Source: Panacagrimonas perspica | Lineage (GTDB): Bacteria; Pseudomonadota; Gammaproteobacteria; Nevskiales; Nevskiaceae | Assembly: GCF_004364935.1 (NCBI RefSeq) | Contig: NZ_SOBT01000008.1 | Location: 124,001-188,000 of the forward strand | Direction: 5' to 3' | Length of the DNA: 64,000 bases | Shown: in pieces, positions 46,440 through 55,751 of the stretch | Layout: every line of letters begins with the position of its first letter | Position numbering within the stretch: position 1 is the stretch's first letter | Program-made: the position numbers and the translations under genes | Notes under the pieces: generated by a model | What the model saw: the letters and a program-made list of their open reading frames with translations, nothing else | Database searches by the model: none | Told to the model about the DNA's origin: nothing

Positions 46440-46531
46440 GTTGGGCCTGACATTCATGTCGGGTTGCGGCGACGCTTCTCGTGTCACTGCATGAAGGCCG
46501 AAAAACAGGCCGCGCAGGCAAAGGAAACGCA

Positions 46532-47326
46532 ATGAACGGGGCGGGCAACGAATATCGGGCGAGCGAGGACGTTTTTGCGTCCGACCTGCTGCGACGGGTG
46601 GGGCAGAAGGAGCGCTCCGCGATGGAGCAGCTCTACGGCCTGTTCCAGGACGCGGTCTATCGCCTGGCCCTGGTGCGGATCGGAACCCCGGCCGTGGCGG
46701 CCCAGCTGCTGCAGCAGCAGATGCTCTCGATCTGGACGGGAGCGCGGACCTGGAACGACGCCACGCGTCCGCGCATCGGACTGCTCCGCCAGGCCGCACG
46801 GGCGGCCGCCGGGCACATCCCCGCGACGCCGGACGACCCGGATGCCGCCACGCTGGAGCTGCTGCCGGCCATCGATCGCAACGGCATCACGGAAAACCTG
46901 CACACCGCGTTGCGCCGGCTGCCCGAGCGCTATCGCACCGTGCTGCACCTGGCCTATTTCGAGCACCTGTCCGACGCCGAGATCGCGGACGTTCTCGACG
47001 TGTCGCCGGACGCCGTCGCCTGGCATCGCCGCCAGGGACGCGATGCGCTCTCCACGCTGGTCAGGGGACCCGGCGCACAGGACGAACGGGCCCGCGATCT
47101 GTTCCTCGATGCCTGGATGCGCCGCGAGCTGCGCATGGCGCCGGACGCCTCGCCCTGCGACTTCGGCCTGGATCGGCTGAAGGTCGCCATGCGCACGGCG
47201 GAGCAGAACCGCTGGCGCCGGCAAGCGCGGCGGCGCTGGGTGCGAAAGCCGCTGGCCCGTCTGCGCCGCTGGTTCGGCCTGAGCGCGTCGACGCGGCCGG
47301 CCCCCGCATCGGTGACGAACGCATAA
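46532..47326 (+). CDS. Sigma-70 family (ECF-like) protein with basic C-terminal extension
   Basis: 264 residues from ATG 46532, chosen for the AAAGGAAA before it; a GTG at 46481 is less likely. Region 2-like helices lie at about 18-75 (ERSAMEQLYGLFQDAVYRLAL). Region 4 lies at about 120-170, with LPERYRTVLHLAYFEHLSDAEIADVL (in outline) and the helix-turn-helix SPDAVAWHRRQGRDAL. A C-terminal tail of about 80 residues is rich in Arg and Trp (RWRRQARRRWVRK). Probably a sigma factor linked to the adjacent kinase; no anti-sigma factor is next to it. Confidence 0.78.
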   Translation: MNGAGNEYRASEDVFASDLLRRVGQKERSAMEQLYGLFQDAVYRLALVRIGTPAVAAQLLQQQMLSIWTGARTWNDATRPRIGLLRQAARAAAGHIPATPDDPDAATLELLPAIDRNGITENLHTALRRLPERYRTVLHLAYFEHLSDAEIADVLDVSPDAVAWHRRQGRDALSTLVRGPGAQDERARDLFLDAWMRRELRMAPDASPCDFGLDRLKVAMRTAEQNRWRRQARRRWVRKPLARLRRWFGLSASTRPAPASVTNA

Positions 47327-47328
47327 CC

Positions 47329-47395
47329 GTAGCCCGGGCGAAGCCCGGGATTTTTCTCGAATTGCGAGCGGAACCCCGGGCTTCGCCCGGGCTAC
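47329..47395. repeat. GTAGCCCGG palindromic element, copy 11
   Basis: Perfect arms with core GAAGC/GCTTC. Starts 2 bp after the sigma-like gene stop and faces the convergent ECF sigma gene. Confidence 0.87.
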
Positions 47396-47414
47396 GGGTT
47401 GAGCCGTCGGGTCG

Positions 47415-47975
47415 CTACTCCGGCGACTGCAGTTCCCGGAACAGCCAGGCTTTCGCCCGCACCCAGTCGCGCTGCACCGTGCGCTCGGTGATGCTGAGCG
47501 CCACCGCCGTCTCCTCGGCCGTGTAACCGGCGAAGTAACGGCACTCGACGACCCGCGCCAGGCGCGGATCCAGTTCGCCCAGGCGATCCACGGCGGCATC
47601 GAGTTCGATCAGGGATTCTTCCGGCACCGCCAGCACGTCGTCGCCTTCCTCGAGGCTGACGATCTCGTGCTTGCCGCCGCGCTTGGCGCTCAGGCGCGCG
47701 CGGGCGTGATCGATCAGGGCCTGGCGCATGGCCGCGGCTGCGGCATTCATGAAGTGTTCGCGGCTGTTCCAGGCGCCGCTCTGGTAGAGCTTGAGGTAGG
47801 CCTCGTGGATCAGCGCCGTGGTCTGCAGCGTCTGGTTCTCGGAACCGACGCGGCGCTGCACGCCGCGCACGCTGCGCGCCACGCCGCGCAGGTCCTGGTA
47901 GAACGCGGCCGCAAGTTGACGCGTGGAGTCTTCCACCGGTCGCTCCGATCCGTCGCTGTGCCTGGGCGCCGACAT
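47415..47975 (-). CDS. ECF sigma factor of the STPK-associated group (TIGR02999/ECF43-like)
   Basis: 186 residues with region 2 (about 22-90) and region 4 (about 125-180, ending SITERTVQRDWVRAKAWL). Where most ECF factors have the acidic DAED motif, this one has TLQTTALIHEAYLKLY (49-64). In known relatives (EcfP of Vibrio parahaemolyticus, EcfK of Xanthomonas citri) the missing negative charge is supplied by phosphorylation of a threonine by a partner kinase. Candidate acceptors here are T49, T52 and T53. The kinase at 43512 is the obvious partner, which is inference. Confidence 0.88.
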   Translation of the reverse strand: MSAPRHSDGSERPVEDSTRQLAAAFYQDLRGVARSVRGVQRRVGSENQTLQTTALIHEAYLKLYQSGAWNSREHFMNAAAAAMRQALIDHARARLSAKRGGKHEIVSLEEGDDVLAVPEESLIELDAAVDRLGELDPRLARVVECRYFAGYTAEETAVALSITERTVQRDWVRAKAWLFRELQSPE

Positions 47976-48073
47976 GTGCGCGGGTCCTGGGTTGTGCCGC
48001 TCTTCGTTCGTAATTTTTCGCGGTAATCGCGGCGGCCAGCGAGGGATGGGCCGTTCGCGCTTACCATCGTCAC

Positions 48074-49540
48074 ATGAGTATCGCCCTGCTGTGGTTCCGC
48101 CGCGACTTGCGCCTGGGCGACAACCCGGCGCTGTGCGCCGCGCTGGAACGCCACGAGCGGGTGGTGCCGGTCTACATCCACGATCCGCAGGCCGAGACGC
48201 CCTGGGTTCCGGGTGGGGCGAGCCGCTGGTGGCAACACCATTCGCTGGTCGCGCTCACGCAGGCGCTGCACGAATGCGGCAGCACGCTGGTGATCCGCCA
48301 GGGCCCCGCGCTCGAACGCCTGCGTGCGCTGGTGCGCGAGACCGGCGCCGAGGCGGTCTACTGGAACCGGCTGTACGACCCCGGGTTCGTCGAGCGCGAT
48401 CGTCACGTCAAGGAAGCGCTGCACGAAGACGGCCTGATCGCCGAGAGCTTCAACGGCGCCTTGCTGGTCGAACCCTGGACCATCAAGACCGGCGCCGGCG
48501 AGCCGTACAAGGTCTTCACGCCGTACTGGCGCACCGCGCAGGCGAACCTGGCGACGCAGCTCGCCAACGGACGTGCGCCGCGCGCCGCGCCGGAGGCCAT
48601 TGCATCGCCGTCGGATCTGCCGGCGTCGATGCCGATCCCCGAACTGGGCCTGCTGCCGCGCCTGGACTGGGACCGCGGCCTCTACCAGGCCTGGACACCG
48701 GGAGAGACGGGCGCCCATGCGCGCCTGGAACGCTTCGCCGACGAAGCCGTCGCCGACTATCGCGCGCAGCGCGACGTGCCTTCGGTGAACGGCACCTCCG
48801 GCCTGTCGCCGTCGCTGCATTTCGGCGAGGTGTCACCGCTGCAGCTGGTCGTGCGCATGGAGCGGCTGGCGGCCGAAAAGACCTCGGCGGGGGTTCGCGC
48901 GAATGCCGACTGGTTCGTGCGCGAACTGGGCTGGCGCGAGTTCGCGCATCACCTGCTGTTCTACTACCCCCGCACCGCCGAAACGCCGATGCAGGAGAAG
49001 TTCGACGCGCTGCCGTGGCGGCCGCTGCGCGAGTACGCACTCGACATGATCGCGTGGCAGCGCGGCCGCACCGGCATTCCGATCGTCGACGCCGGCATGC
49101 GCCAGCTATGGACCACGGGCTGGGTGCACAACCGCGTGCGCATGATCGTCGGCAGCTTCCTGACCAAGAACCTGCTGATTCCCTGGATCGAAGGTGCGCG
49201 CTGGTTCTGGGACACGCTGGTCGACGCGAGCCTGGCCAACAACACACTCGGCTGGCAATGGATCGCCGGCTGCGGTGCGGACGCTGCGCCGTACTACCGC
49301 ATCTTCAATCCGGTGCTGCAGTCGCAGAAGTTCGACGGGCAGGGCGACTACATCCGCCGCTGGGTGCCCGAACTCGCGAAGGTTCCTGCCGACGCGATCC
49401 ATGCGCCGTGGCTGGCCAGGAGCGGTGTCCTGGCCAAGGCCGGCGTGACCCTGGGCAAGCAGTATCCCGAGCCGATCGTGGATCTGGCGGCTTCGCGTGA
49501 ACGGGCGCTGGCCGCGTACGAGCGCGTGAAGGCGGCGTGA
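48074..49540 (+). CDS. phrB: Deoxyribodipyrimidine photolyase (class I CPD type)
   Basis: 488 residues. N-terminal antenna domain ([14 protein letters not shown]) and C-terminal FAD domain with [17 protein letters not shown], the [17 protein letters not shown] motif and [22 protein letters not shown]. The tryptophan chain and FAD pocket appear intact. Repairs UV-made cyclobutane dimers with blue light. The preceding 98 bp are a divergent region shared with the ECF sigma gene. Confidence 0.95.
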   Translation: MSIALLWFRRDLRLGDNPALCAALERHERVVPVYIHDPQAETPWVPGGASRWWQHHSLVALTQALHECGSTLVIRQGPALERLRALVRETGAEAVYWNRLYDPGFVERDRHVKEALHEDGLIAESFNGALLVEPWTIKTGAGEPYKVFTPYWRTAQANLATQLANGRAPRAAPEAIASPSDLPASMPIPELGLLPRLDWDRGLYQAWTPGETGAHARLERFADEAVADYRAQRDVPSVNGTSGLSPSLHFGEVSPLQLVVRMERLAAEKTSAGVRANADWFVRELGWREFAHHLLFYYPRTAETPMQEKFDALPWRPLREYALDMIAWQRGRTGIPIVDAGMRQLWTTGWVHNRVRMIVGSFLTKNLLIPWIEGARWFWDTLVDASLANNTLGWQWIAGCGADAAPYYRIFNPVLQSQKFDGQGDYIRRWVPELAKVPADAIHAPWLARSGVLAKAGVTLGKQYPEPIVDLAASRERALAAYERVKAA

Positions 49541-49544
49541 CCGC

Positions 49545-49612
49545 GTAGCCCGGGCGAAGCCCCGGGTCGTCCCTTTTCAACGGGCATCCATCCTGGACTG
49601 CATCCGGGCTAC
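49545..49612. repeat. GTAGCCCGG palindromic element, copy 12 (degenerate right half)
   Basis: Left arm GTAGCCCGGGCGAAGCCCCGG. The right half (CTGGACTGCATCCGGGCTAC) has lost complementarity in its core. The CTA at 49609-49611 is the stop codon of the sirtuin gene. Confidence 0.8.
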
Positions 49613-50319
49613 GAGGGGATCGGAAACAGCCGCGGGATCGCCTCGCTCGCCGCGGCGCGGACGCGCTCGTCGTACAGCTGCGAGGCTTCGTTGTCTTCCG
49701 GGTTGATCTCGATCATGCGGGCGCCGGCGCGGCGTGCCTGCTGCGCGAAGCCTGCGGCCGGCCACACCGCGCCGGAGGTACCCACGGAGACGAACAGGTC
49801 GGCATGCGAAACCAGCGCGCCGGCTCGCGCGAAGACGTCGGCATCGACGTTGTCTTCGAACCACGTGATGTCGGGTTGCAGCCAGGCGTCGCAGTCCGCG
49901 CATCGGCGCTCGAGGAACGCGCCGCGTTCTTCGTCGGAGCGGATGCCGTGGCGCGCGCAGCGCAGGCGCCACAGCGAGCCGTGCAGTTCGGCCGCCACGC
50001 GTACGCCGGCGCGCTGGAACATGCCGTCGATGTTCTGCGTGATCACGTCGACGTGCGCGAAGGCGGCTTGCAGTCGCGCGAGATGATGGTGGCCCGCGTG
50101 CGGTGGGCAGGCGAGCACCGTGCTGCGGCGCAGCTCGTGGAAATCCAGCACCTTCACCGGGTCGGCGTCGAACGCGCGCTGGCAGGCGTAGGCCTCGTAG
50201 TTGTACTGGCTCCAGATGCCGCCGCTGCCGCGATACGTGGGCACGCCGCATTCGGCGCTCATCCCGGCGCCGGTGAAGAAGACGACATGCTGGAACGAAG
50301 CAAGGTCGATCGGGGTCAT
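49609..50319 (-). CDS. NAD-dependent protein deacylase (sirtuin)
   Basis: 236 residues. GAGMSAECGVPTYRG (18-32), TQNIDG (94-99) and the catalytic histidine in ELHGSLW are conserved. One zinc pair is clear (CADC), while the first pair is reduced to a single Cys in LRCARHG, so zinc binding may be imperfect. Removes acetyl or other acyl groups from lysines using NAD. The TAG stop comes from the palindromic element. Confidence 0.9.
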   Translation of the reverse strand: MTPIDLASFQHVVFFTGAGMSAECGVPTYRGSGGIWSQYNYEAYACQRAFDADPVKVLDFHELRRSTVLACPPHAGHHHLARLQAAFAHVDVITQNIDGMFQRAGVRVAAELHGSLWRLRCARHGIRSDEERGAFLERRCADCDAWLQPDITWFEDNVDADVFARAGALVSHADLFVSVGTSGAVWPAAGFAQQARRAGARMIEINPEDNEASQLYDERVRAAASEAIPRLFPIPS

Positions 50320-50377
50320 GGACTCATGGTAGCCGGCGCGTCCGGCAACCCGTACGGGCCCGCAGGGGAGGCCCGCT

Positions 50378-50383
50378 TATACT
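50378..50383 (+). promoter_or_regulatory. candidate -10 box before kdsD
   Basis: TATACT in an otherwise GC-rich 91-bp divergent region, 28 bp before the kdsD start codon. No convincing -35 was found. Confidence 0.3.
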
Positions 50384-50410
50384 GCCGCTGTTTTACGGAA
50401 CCCTTATTTC

Positions 50411-51385
50411 ATGCCTCAGGACCCGGACTTCCAGACACTCGGCCGACGCACGCTCGAAATCGAGCGCGACGCCGTGTCGGCGCTGATCGAGCGCATCGAC
50501 GCGAGCTTCTCGCGCGGCTGCGCGCTGATGCTCGCGTGCAAGGGTCGCGTCGTCGTCACCGGCATGGGCAAGTCCGGGCACATCGGCGGGAAAATCGCGG
50601 CGACGCTGGCGTCCACCGGCACGCCCTCGTTCTTCGTGCACCCGGGCGAGGCCAGTCACGGCGACCTGGGGATGATCACGCGCCAGGATGTGGTGATCGC
50701 GATCAGCAATTCGGGCGAGACGCCGGAAGTACTGACGATCCTGCCGCTGTTCAAGCGCATGGGCGCACCGCTGATCGCGATGACCGGCAAGCCGGCGTCC
50801 ACGCTGGCGAAGGCCGCGGACGTCCATCTGGACGTCTCGGTGGAGCAGGAGGCCTGTCCTCTGAATCTCGCGCCGACGGCGAGCACGACTGCCACCCTGG
50901 CGATGGGCGACGCGCTGGCCGTGGCCCTGCTCGAGGCGCGCGGATTCACGTCGGAGGATTTCGCGCTCTCGCATCCGGGCGGCGCGCTGGGCCGGCGCCT
51001 GCTGCTGAAGATCCGCGACGTCATGCGCACCGGCGATGCCCTGCCGCGTGTGGCGCCAGGCACCCTGCTGACGGGTGCGCTGCTCGAGATGACGCGCAAG
51101 GGCCTGGGCATGACAGCGATCGTGAAACCCGATGGTGTCGTCGCCGGCCTCTACACCGACGGCGATCTGCGCCGCACGCTCGACCAGGGCATCGATGTCC
51201 GGACCGCGAAGATCGACGAGGTCATGACACCCGGCGGCAAGTCGGTCGAGGCCGATCACCTGGCCGTGGAAGCGGTGGCGCTGATGGAGAAGCACAAGAT
51301 CAGCGCGCTGCTGGTGAAGGATGCGCAAGGTCGTCTCGAAGGCGTCATCCACATGCACGACCTGCTGCGCGCGGGAGTGGTCTGA
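50411..51385 (+). CDS. kdsD: Arabinose-5-phosphate isomerase
   Basis: 324 residues. SIS domain (about 40-175; VVTGMGKSGHIGGKIAATLASTG in outline, SNSGETPE) and two CBS domains (about 205-324). Makes arabinose 5-phosphate for the KDO of lipopolysaccharide. The TGA overlaps the next ATG by one base (TGATG). In most gammaproteobacteria kdsC, lptC, lptA and lptB follow, as here, except that kdsC is a remnant. Confidence 0.95.
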   Translation: MPQDPDFQTLGRRTLEIERDAVSALIERIDASFSRGCALMLACKGRVVVTGMGKSGHIGGKIAATLASTGTPSFFVHPGEASHGDLGMITRQDVVIAISNSGETPEVLTILPLFKRMGAPLIAMTGKPASTLAKAADVHLDVSVEQEACPLNLAPTASTTATLAMGDALAVALLEARGFTSEDFALSHPGGALGRRLLLKIRDVMRTGDALPRVAPGTLLTGALLEMTRKGLGMTAIVKPDGVVAGLYTDGDLRRTLDQGIDVRTAKIDEVMTPGGKSVEADHLAVEAVALMEKHKISALLVKDAQGRLEGVIHMHDLLRAGVV

Positions 51386-51543
51386 TGAGCGCGCGCCGAT
51401 TCGATTCCACGGCGATTCAGGCACAGGCGGCGAAGATCCACGGCCGCTTCGTCGATATCGAAGGTGTGATGACCGATTGCAAGCTGTGCCTGATGCCCGA
51501 CGGCGAAGAGATCAACATCTTCGCGGCGCAGGGGCTCGGCTGA
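51385..51543 (+). pseudogene. kdsC: kdsC remnant (52 codons) between kdsD and lptC
   Basis: Reads MSARRFDSTAIQAQAAKIHG, then FVDIEGVMTDCKLCLMPDGE and EINIFAAQGLG, stop. It aligns with the start of KDO-8-phosphate phosphatase, whose motif is DVDGVLTDG...PDGEELKAFNVRDGLG. The second catalytic Asp is Glu (E26), one residue is missing before GLG, and the remaining about 120 residues are gone. Both joints are TGATG overlaps, so ribosomes can pass from kdsD through this cistron to lptC. It cannot be a working phosphatase. Retention for coupling is inference. Confidence 0.82.
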
Positions 51544-52094
51544 TGAATCGCCTGGTCGTTCCGGGAATCGCTGTGTTGCTGCTGGCGCTCGCATTCTTCG
51601 GGTTCCGGGGCGAAGACAGCCCGAGCGAGGGCAACGCCACCACGTCGGAGCAGCCGCGCTACGTGCTGCGCGGCGCCGAGTGGAGCAGCTTCAACGAGAA
51701 CGGTGTGCTGGAATTCCAGGGCAGCGCCACCAATATCGATTACTTCGACGACGAGTCAGCGCGGCTTCGCACGTTCGCGCTGTCGGTGTTCGGCGCCAAG
51801 GGTGCGCCGTGGACGGCGACGGCGCCGGAAGGCTATTCCCCGCCGGGCCAGCGCGAGCGCCTGCAGCTTCTGGGCGGTGTCGAAGGCAAGGGCCGCTGGC
51901 CCGATGGCGAGGAGATGGTGTTCAGCACGCCGCAACTCTGGGTCGACACGAAGGCCGAGACGATCACGACGGACGAGAAGGTCGATCTGAAGAGCAAGTC
52001 GCGCACGGCCAGTGCGCGCGGCCTGAAGGTGACCGGCCCCAAACAAGAGATGTCCCTTCTGCATGAGGTGGAGATGCATTATGTCCCGCGCTGA
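51543..52094 (+). CDS. lptC: LPS export protein LptC
   Basis: 183 residues. Single N-terminal membrane helix (about 4-20) and a periplasmic beta-jellyroll (YVLRGAEWSSFNENGVLEF, TDEKVDLKS). It receives LPS from LptFG and passes it to LptA. Starts within the kdsC remnant stop (TGATG). The end overlaps lptA by 14 nt. Confidence 0.92.
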   Translation: MNRLVVPGIAVLLLALAFFGFRGEDSPSEGNATTSEQPRYVLRGAEWSSFNENGVLEFQGSATNIDYFDDESARLRTFALSVFGAKGAPWTATAPEGYSPPGQRERLQLLGGVEGKGRWPDGEEMVFSTPQLWVDTKAETITTDEKVDLKSKSRTASARGLKVTGPKQEMSLLHEVEMHYVPR

Positions 52095-52698
52095 GCGTGT
52101 TGCCGCAGCGTTCGCGCTCGCGTTTCTGATGTCGTCCACCGTGTTCGCGGCGGCCAAGGGAGAAAGGGAGCAGCTGCGGCCGACCAGCCCCGTGAAGATC
52201 AACGCCGATCGTGCCGAATGGCAGAAAGGCGGATCGATGGTCTACACCGGGAATGTCCGCCTCGAGTCCGGCGATCTCAAGCTCAGTGGCGACCGGCTCA
52301 ACCTCACGCAGTTCGACAACGGCGAGTTCGAGGCCAAGGTCGACGGCAAGCCGGCCAAGCTCGATCACGCCGGTCTTGCTGCTGCCGGTACGCGCGGCGA
52401 CGAGCGACCGCCGGTGACGGCGCGCGCCTCGACGCTCACCTACGACTCGCGCAACGACATCGTCGAGGTCGCCGGCGATGCCCTGCTCACGCGCGGCACC
52501 GATGAGATCCGGGGCCAGAACATCCGCTACGACGTCACCGAGCGCCGCATCGAGGCGCAGGGCAAGGAAGGCTGCGAGGGCGCGTCCACCAAGGCCGGAT
52601 GCCAGGTCGAGATCGTGATCCAGCCGCCGCCGCGAAAGGGCAAGACCGAAGGTGGCGCGGCCGCGCCCAGCCCGGGCAAGGCGGCGTCCAATCCATGA
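52081..52698 (+). CDS. lptA: LPS transport periplasmic protein LptA
   Basis: 205 residues from ATG 52081, chosen because a signal peptide starts there ([23 protein letters not shown]) and GGTGGAGA precedes it; an earlier ATG 6 codons upstream is unlikely. OstA-like jellyroll ([21 protein letters not shown] in outline). Two cysteines near the C-terminus ([10 protein letters not shown]) may form a disulfide. The Lys/Gly/Ala-rich tail is longer than usual. Bridges LPS across the periplasm. Confidence 0.92.
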   Translation: MSRAERVAAAFALAFLMSSTVFAAAKGEREQLRPTSPVKINADRAEWQKGGSMVYTGNVRLESGDLKLSGDRLNLTQFDNGEFEAKVDGKPAKLDHAGLAAAGTRGDERPPVTARASTLTYDSRNDIVEVAGDALLTRGTDEIRGQNIRYDVTERRIEAQGKEGCEGASTKAGCQVEIVIQPPPRKGKTEGGAAAPSPGKAASNP

Positions 52699-53459
52699 GT
52701 GCGACCGAAGCCACTCCGGCGAACCCGAAGCCCGTTTCCGTTCTTTCCGCCACCGGCCTGGTCAAGCGCTACAAGAAGCGCACGGTCGTGCGCGACGTGT
52801 CGGTCAGCCTGCGCGCCGGCGAGATCGTCGGCCTGCTCGGCCCCAACGGGGCCGGCAAGACGACGTCGTTCTACATGATCGTGGGCCTGGTGCCGGCGGA
52901 CGGCGGCAAGATCGAACTCGATGGCAAGGATGTGACGCGGCTGCCGATGCACGCGCGTGCACGCCTGGGCGTGGGGTATCTGCCGCAGGAAGCCTCGGTG
53001 TTCCGCAAGCTCACGGTGGCGGACAACATCCGCGCCATTCTCGAATTGCGGTCGGATCTGAACAAGGCGCGGCGCGAGGAAGAACTCGAGCGGCTGCTCG
53101 GCGAGCTGCATATCGCGCACATCCGCGACGGCATCGGCGAATCGCTGTCGGGCGGCGAGCGCCGGCGTGTCGAGATCGCGCGCTCACTGGCGGCCAATCC
53201 GCGCTTCATCCTGCTCGACGAACCCTTTGCGGGTGTCGACCCGATCGCCGTGGGCGACATCCAGACGATCGTGCACCACCTGCGCGATCGGGGCATCGGC
53301 GTGCTGATCACCGACCACAACGTGCGCGAGACGCTGGCCCTGTGCGAGCGTGCCTACATTCTCGCGGAAGGGAAGGTCATCGCAGAGGGCAGGCCCGCGG
53401 AATTGCTGGAAAATCCCACGGTTCGCAAGGTGTATCTGGGCGAGCAGTTCCACCTCTGA
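52695..53459 (+). CDS. lptB: LPS export ABC ATPase LptB
   Basis: 254 residues from ATG 52695, overlapping the lptA stop (ATGA). Walker A GPNGAGKT, signature SLSGGERRR, Walker [21 protein letters not shown], switch [10 protein letters not shown]. The last two are diagnostic of LptB. Powers LPS extraction by LptFG. Just before rpoN, as in many proteobacteria. Confidence 0.96.
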   Translation: MSATEATPANPKPVSVLSATGLVKRYKKRTVVRDVSVSLRAGEIVGLLGPNGAGKTTSFYMIVGLVPADGGKIELDGKDVTRLPMHARARLGVGYLPQEASVFRKLTVADNIRAILELRSDLNKARREEELERLLGELHIAHIRDGIGESLSGGERRRVEIARSLAANPRFILLDEPFAGVDPIAVGDIQTIVHHLRDRGIGVLITDHNVRETLALCERAYILAEGKVIAEGRPAELLENPTVRKVYLGEQFHL

Positions 53460-53514
53460 AGGGGCGCCGGCCCGCGCAGGAAAGCCCGGGCCCCTAGGGC
53501 CAATTCCCAAGTTG

Positions 53515-53543
53515 TTGAAGCAAGAGTCGTACCGGCGTATAGA
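53515..53543 (+). promoter_or_regulatory. sigma-70 promoter of rpoN
   Basis: TTGAAG (53515-53520), a 17-bp spacer, TATAGA (53538-53543), 43 bp before the rpoN ATG. Both boxes have good matches, so rpoN probably has its own promoter besides read-through from lptB. Confidence 0.6.
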
Positions 53544-53586
53544 ATCGGCTTATGCGCCCTTTCTGCAGTTCCCCGATCCGTCGTCC

Positions 53587-55053
53587 ATGAAGCAATCGCT
53601 GTCTCTTCGTCAGGGGATGGGCCTGACCATGACCCCTGCGCTGCAGCAAGCCATCCGGCTGCTGCAGCTATCCAGTCTCGATCTGCAGATGGAAATCCAG
53701 CAGGTGCTGGATTCCAACCTGATGCTCGAACAGGACGCCGAGGGGCCCGAACTGGAGACGCCCGAGGTCGCGGCGGCCGCGGAAGCCGCGGCCATCGCGG
53801 ACGACACCGCCGGCATGCTCAAGGAGGTCACCGCCGAGGAGACCATCCCCGAGGACATGCCGGTCGACGCCGATTGGGGCGACGTGTTCGAGGACCATCT
53901 TCCGGCGTCCACCTCGTCCGGCGACGACGATGGCCTGCAGGACTACCTGCAGGCCAACCTGCACACGTCCACCAGCCTGCTCGAGCATCTGATGATGCAG
54001 GCCCGCGCCGCGCCCTTCGACGAGGAGGAGGCGGTGGTGGCGGCCCACGTGATCGACGCGATCAACGATGACGGCTATCTCGAGGACTGGCCGGGCATCT
54101 GCGAGCGTCTGGCCGAGGCGCACGGCATTTCGCAGGCCTGCCTGGAAGCGGTGCTGGCCAAGGTCCAGGAGTTCGATCCGCCCGGCGTCGGTGCACGCGA
54201 CCTGCCGGAGTGCCTGACCTTGCAGCTGCGCCAGATGCCGCGCTCGCGCGCCGGCCGCTGGGCCGCCATGGAGATCGTCGAGACCGGCCTGCTCAACGTG
54301 GCCCGCAAGGACGAGACCGCGATCATGCGGGCCACCGGCCTGACCGCCGAGGACGTCCGCCTGGGCCTGGAGCTGATCCGCAGCCTGCAGCCGCACCCGG
54401 GGCGCCCGTTCCAGGCGCACGAGTCGGACTACCTGATGCCCGACGTCATCGTCACCAAGAAGAACGGACGGTGGCGGGTGGCGCTGAACCCGGAGCACAT
54501 GCCCAAGCTGCGCATCAACGGGCGCTACCAGGGTTTCATCAAGCGCGCGGACCAGTCCAAGGACCAGCTCCAGCTCAAGCAGCACCTGCAGGAGGCCCGC
54601 TATTTCATCAACAGCCTCGAGTCCCGGAACGAAACCATCCTGCGCGTGTCCCAATGCATAGTTGAAGAACAGCGAGCATTTCTGGAGTATGGGGAGGAAG
54701 CGATGCGCCCCCTCGTGCTCCGGGACGTCGCGCAGACATTGGGGATCCACGAATCAACCGTGTCCAGAGCCACCGCCAACAAGTACATGTTGACCCCACG
54801 CGGTCTCTACGAGCTCAAGTATTTCTTTTCCAGCCACGTGTCGACGACGCAGGGTGGTGTGGCTTCGGCCACCGCCATCCAGGCCATGATCAAGCGCATG
54901 GTCGGCGGCGAAGACCCCGCGCGTCCGCTGTCGGATTCGACGCTGGCAGAACTCTTGCTGAAGGAAGGTATCCAGGTTGCGCGCCGCACCGTCGCGAAGT
55001 ATCGCGAGGCACTCAACATTCCGCCCTCGCACGAACGCAAGGCGGTGGCGTAA
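53587..55053 (+). CDS. rpoN: RNA polymerase sigma-54 factor
   Basis: 488 residues from ATG 53587 (MKQSLSLRQGMGLTMTPALQ). Region I is Q/L-rich, region II acidic (about 50-120), then the core-binding domain, the HTH around LRDVAQTLGIHESTVSRATANK and the RpoN box ARRTVAKYRE (465-474). Recognises -24/-12 promoters and needs AAA+ activators. Type IV pilin genes are frequent targets in related species. Confidence 0.97.
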   Translation: MKQSLSLRQGMGLTMTPALQQAIRLLQLSSLDLQMEIQQVLDSNLMLEQDAEGPELETPEVAAAAEAAAIADDTAGMLKEVTAEETIPEDMPVDADWGDVFEDHLPASTSSGDDDGLQDYLQANLHTSTSLLEHLMMQARAAPFDEEEAVVAAHVIDAINDDGYLEDWPGICERLAEAHGISQACLEAVLAKVQEFDPPGVGARDLPECLTLQLRQMPRSRAGRWAAMEIVETGLLNVARKDETAIMRATGLTAEDVRLGLELIRSLQPHPGRPFQAHESDYLMPDVIVTKKNGRWRVALNPEHMPKLRINGRYQGFIKRADQSKDQLQLKQHLQEARYFINSLESRNETILRVSQCIVEEQRAFLEYGEEAMRPLVLRDVAQTLGIHESTVSRATANKYMLTPRGLYELKYFFSSHVSTTQGGVASATAIQAMIKRMVGGEDPARPLSDSTLAELLLKEGIQVARRTVAKYREALNIPPSHERKAVA

Positions 55054-55111
55054 CCAGGAACGTCAGTTGTTCCCGGGGTCGCGAGACCCCAACTACAGGA
55101 GGCACTGTGCG

Positions 55112-55435
55112 ATGAATCTGAACATCTCCGGCCATCATCTCGACCTGACACCGCCGTTGCGCGAGTACGTGACGTCGAAGCTCAAGCGCATCGAGCGCCA
55201 CTTCGATCACCTCATCAACGCGGACGTGATCCTCTCGGTCGAGAAGCTGCGGCACAAGGCGGAGGCGACGGTTCATGCGAGCGGCGCGGATCTTCATGCC
55301 GAGGCGGTCGTTGAAGCAGACATGTACGCCGCCATCGATTCGCTGATCGACAAGCTCGACCAGCAGACCCGCAAGCACAAGGAAAAGCTGCGCCATCACC
55401 ACGTGAAGACCGCGGTCAAGCGCACGCTGCAGTAA
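55112..55435 (+). CDS. hpf: Ribosome hibernation promoting factor (short form)
   Basis: 107 residues from ATG 55112 with a near-ideal AGGAGG shortly before it. MNLNISGHHLDLTPPLREYV is the family start, and the beta-alpha-beta fold with basic helix (KLKRIERHFD) is intact. Without the C-terminal dimerisation domain of long HPF, it is the gammaproteobacterial short form. Binds the 30S decoding site in stationary phase. Ends in a strong terminator. Confidence 0.94.
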   Translation: MNLNISGHHLDLTPPLREYVTSKLKRIERHFDHLINADVILSVEKLRHKAEATVHASGADLHAEAVVEADMYAAIDSLIDKLDQQTRKHKEKLRHHHVKTAVKRTLQ

Positions 55436-55451
55436 AGCAGCCCTGGAATCG

Positions 55452-55484
55452 AAGCCCCGTCACCGCCGGTGACGGGGCTTTTTT
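55452..55484 (+). terminator. rho-independent terminator after hpf
   Basis: Perfect 13-bp stem AAGCCCCGTCACC/GGTGACGGGGCTT with loop GCC, followed directly by TTTT. The best textbook terminator in the window. Confidence 0.92.
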
Positions 55485-55538
55485 ATTGGAGCGTGTACGC
55501 CGCCTGACGGCAAAACCCGTTGCGCCGCTGCAGCCAAC

Positions 55539-55605
55539 GTAGCCCGGGTGAAACCCGGGGTTCCCCTCGCATAGGGAGCGCAACCCCGGGTTTCACCCGG
55601 GCTAC
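55539..55605. repeat. GTAGCCCGG palindromic element, copy 13
   Basis: Perfect arms with core TGAAA/TTTCA. Between hpf and ptsN in the same direction; here a classical terminator already ends hpf. Confidence 0.87.
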
Positions 55606-55751
55606 GAGTCGTGCTCTCCCGGGCAATCCGCGACTAGGCGATGACAACCAACAAGACAATCTCCGCGGAAGAGCGAAGAACCTTTTTCATCGGGAAGCGC
55701 CCATAATTCGTCGCCTCAGAACATGATTCGCGAAGAACCGGAGTCGAACCG
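55606..55751. other. ptsN leader, no gene seen
   Basis: With the terminator and copy 13 this makes a 316-bp gap before ptsN. The only promoter-like string is CATAAT near 55703, without a good -35. CCGGAG lies 7-8 nt before the ptsN start as ribosome binding site. Confidence 0.4.

Noticed and set aside
49804-51384. Long plus-strand frame leading into the kdsC remnant
   Set aside because: It runs antisense to the sirtuin gene and out of frame with kdsD. Only its last 52 codons resemble a protein, and these have their own ATG.
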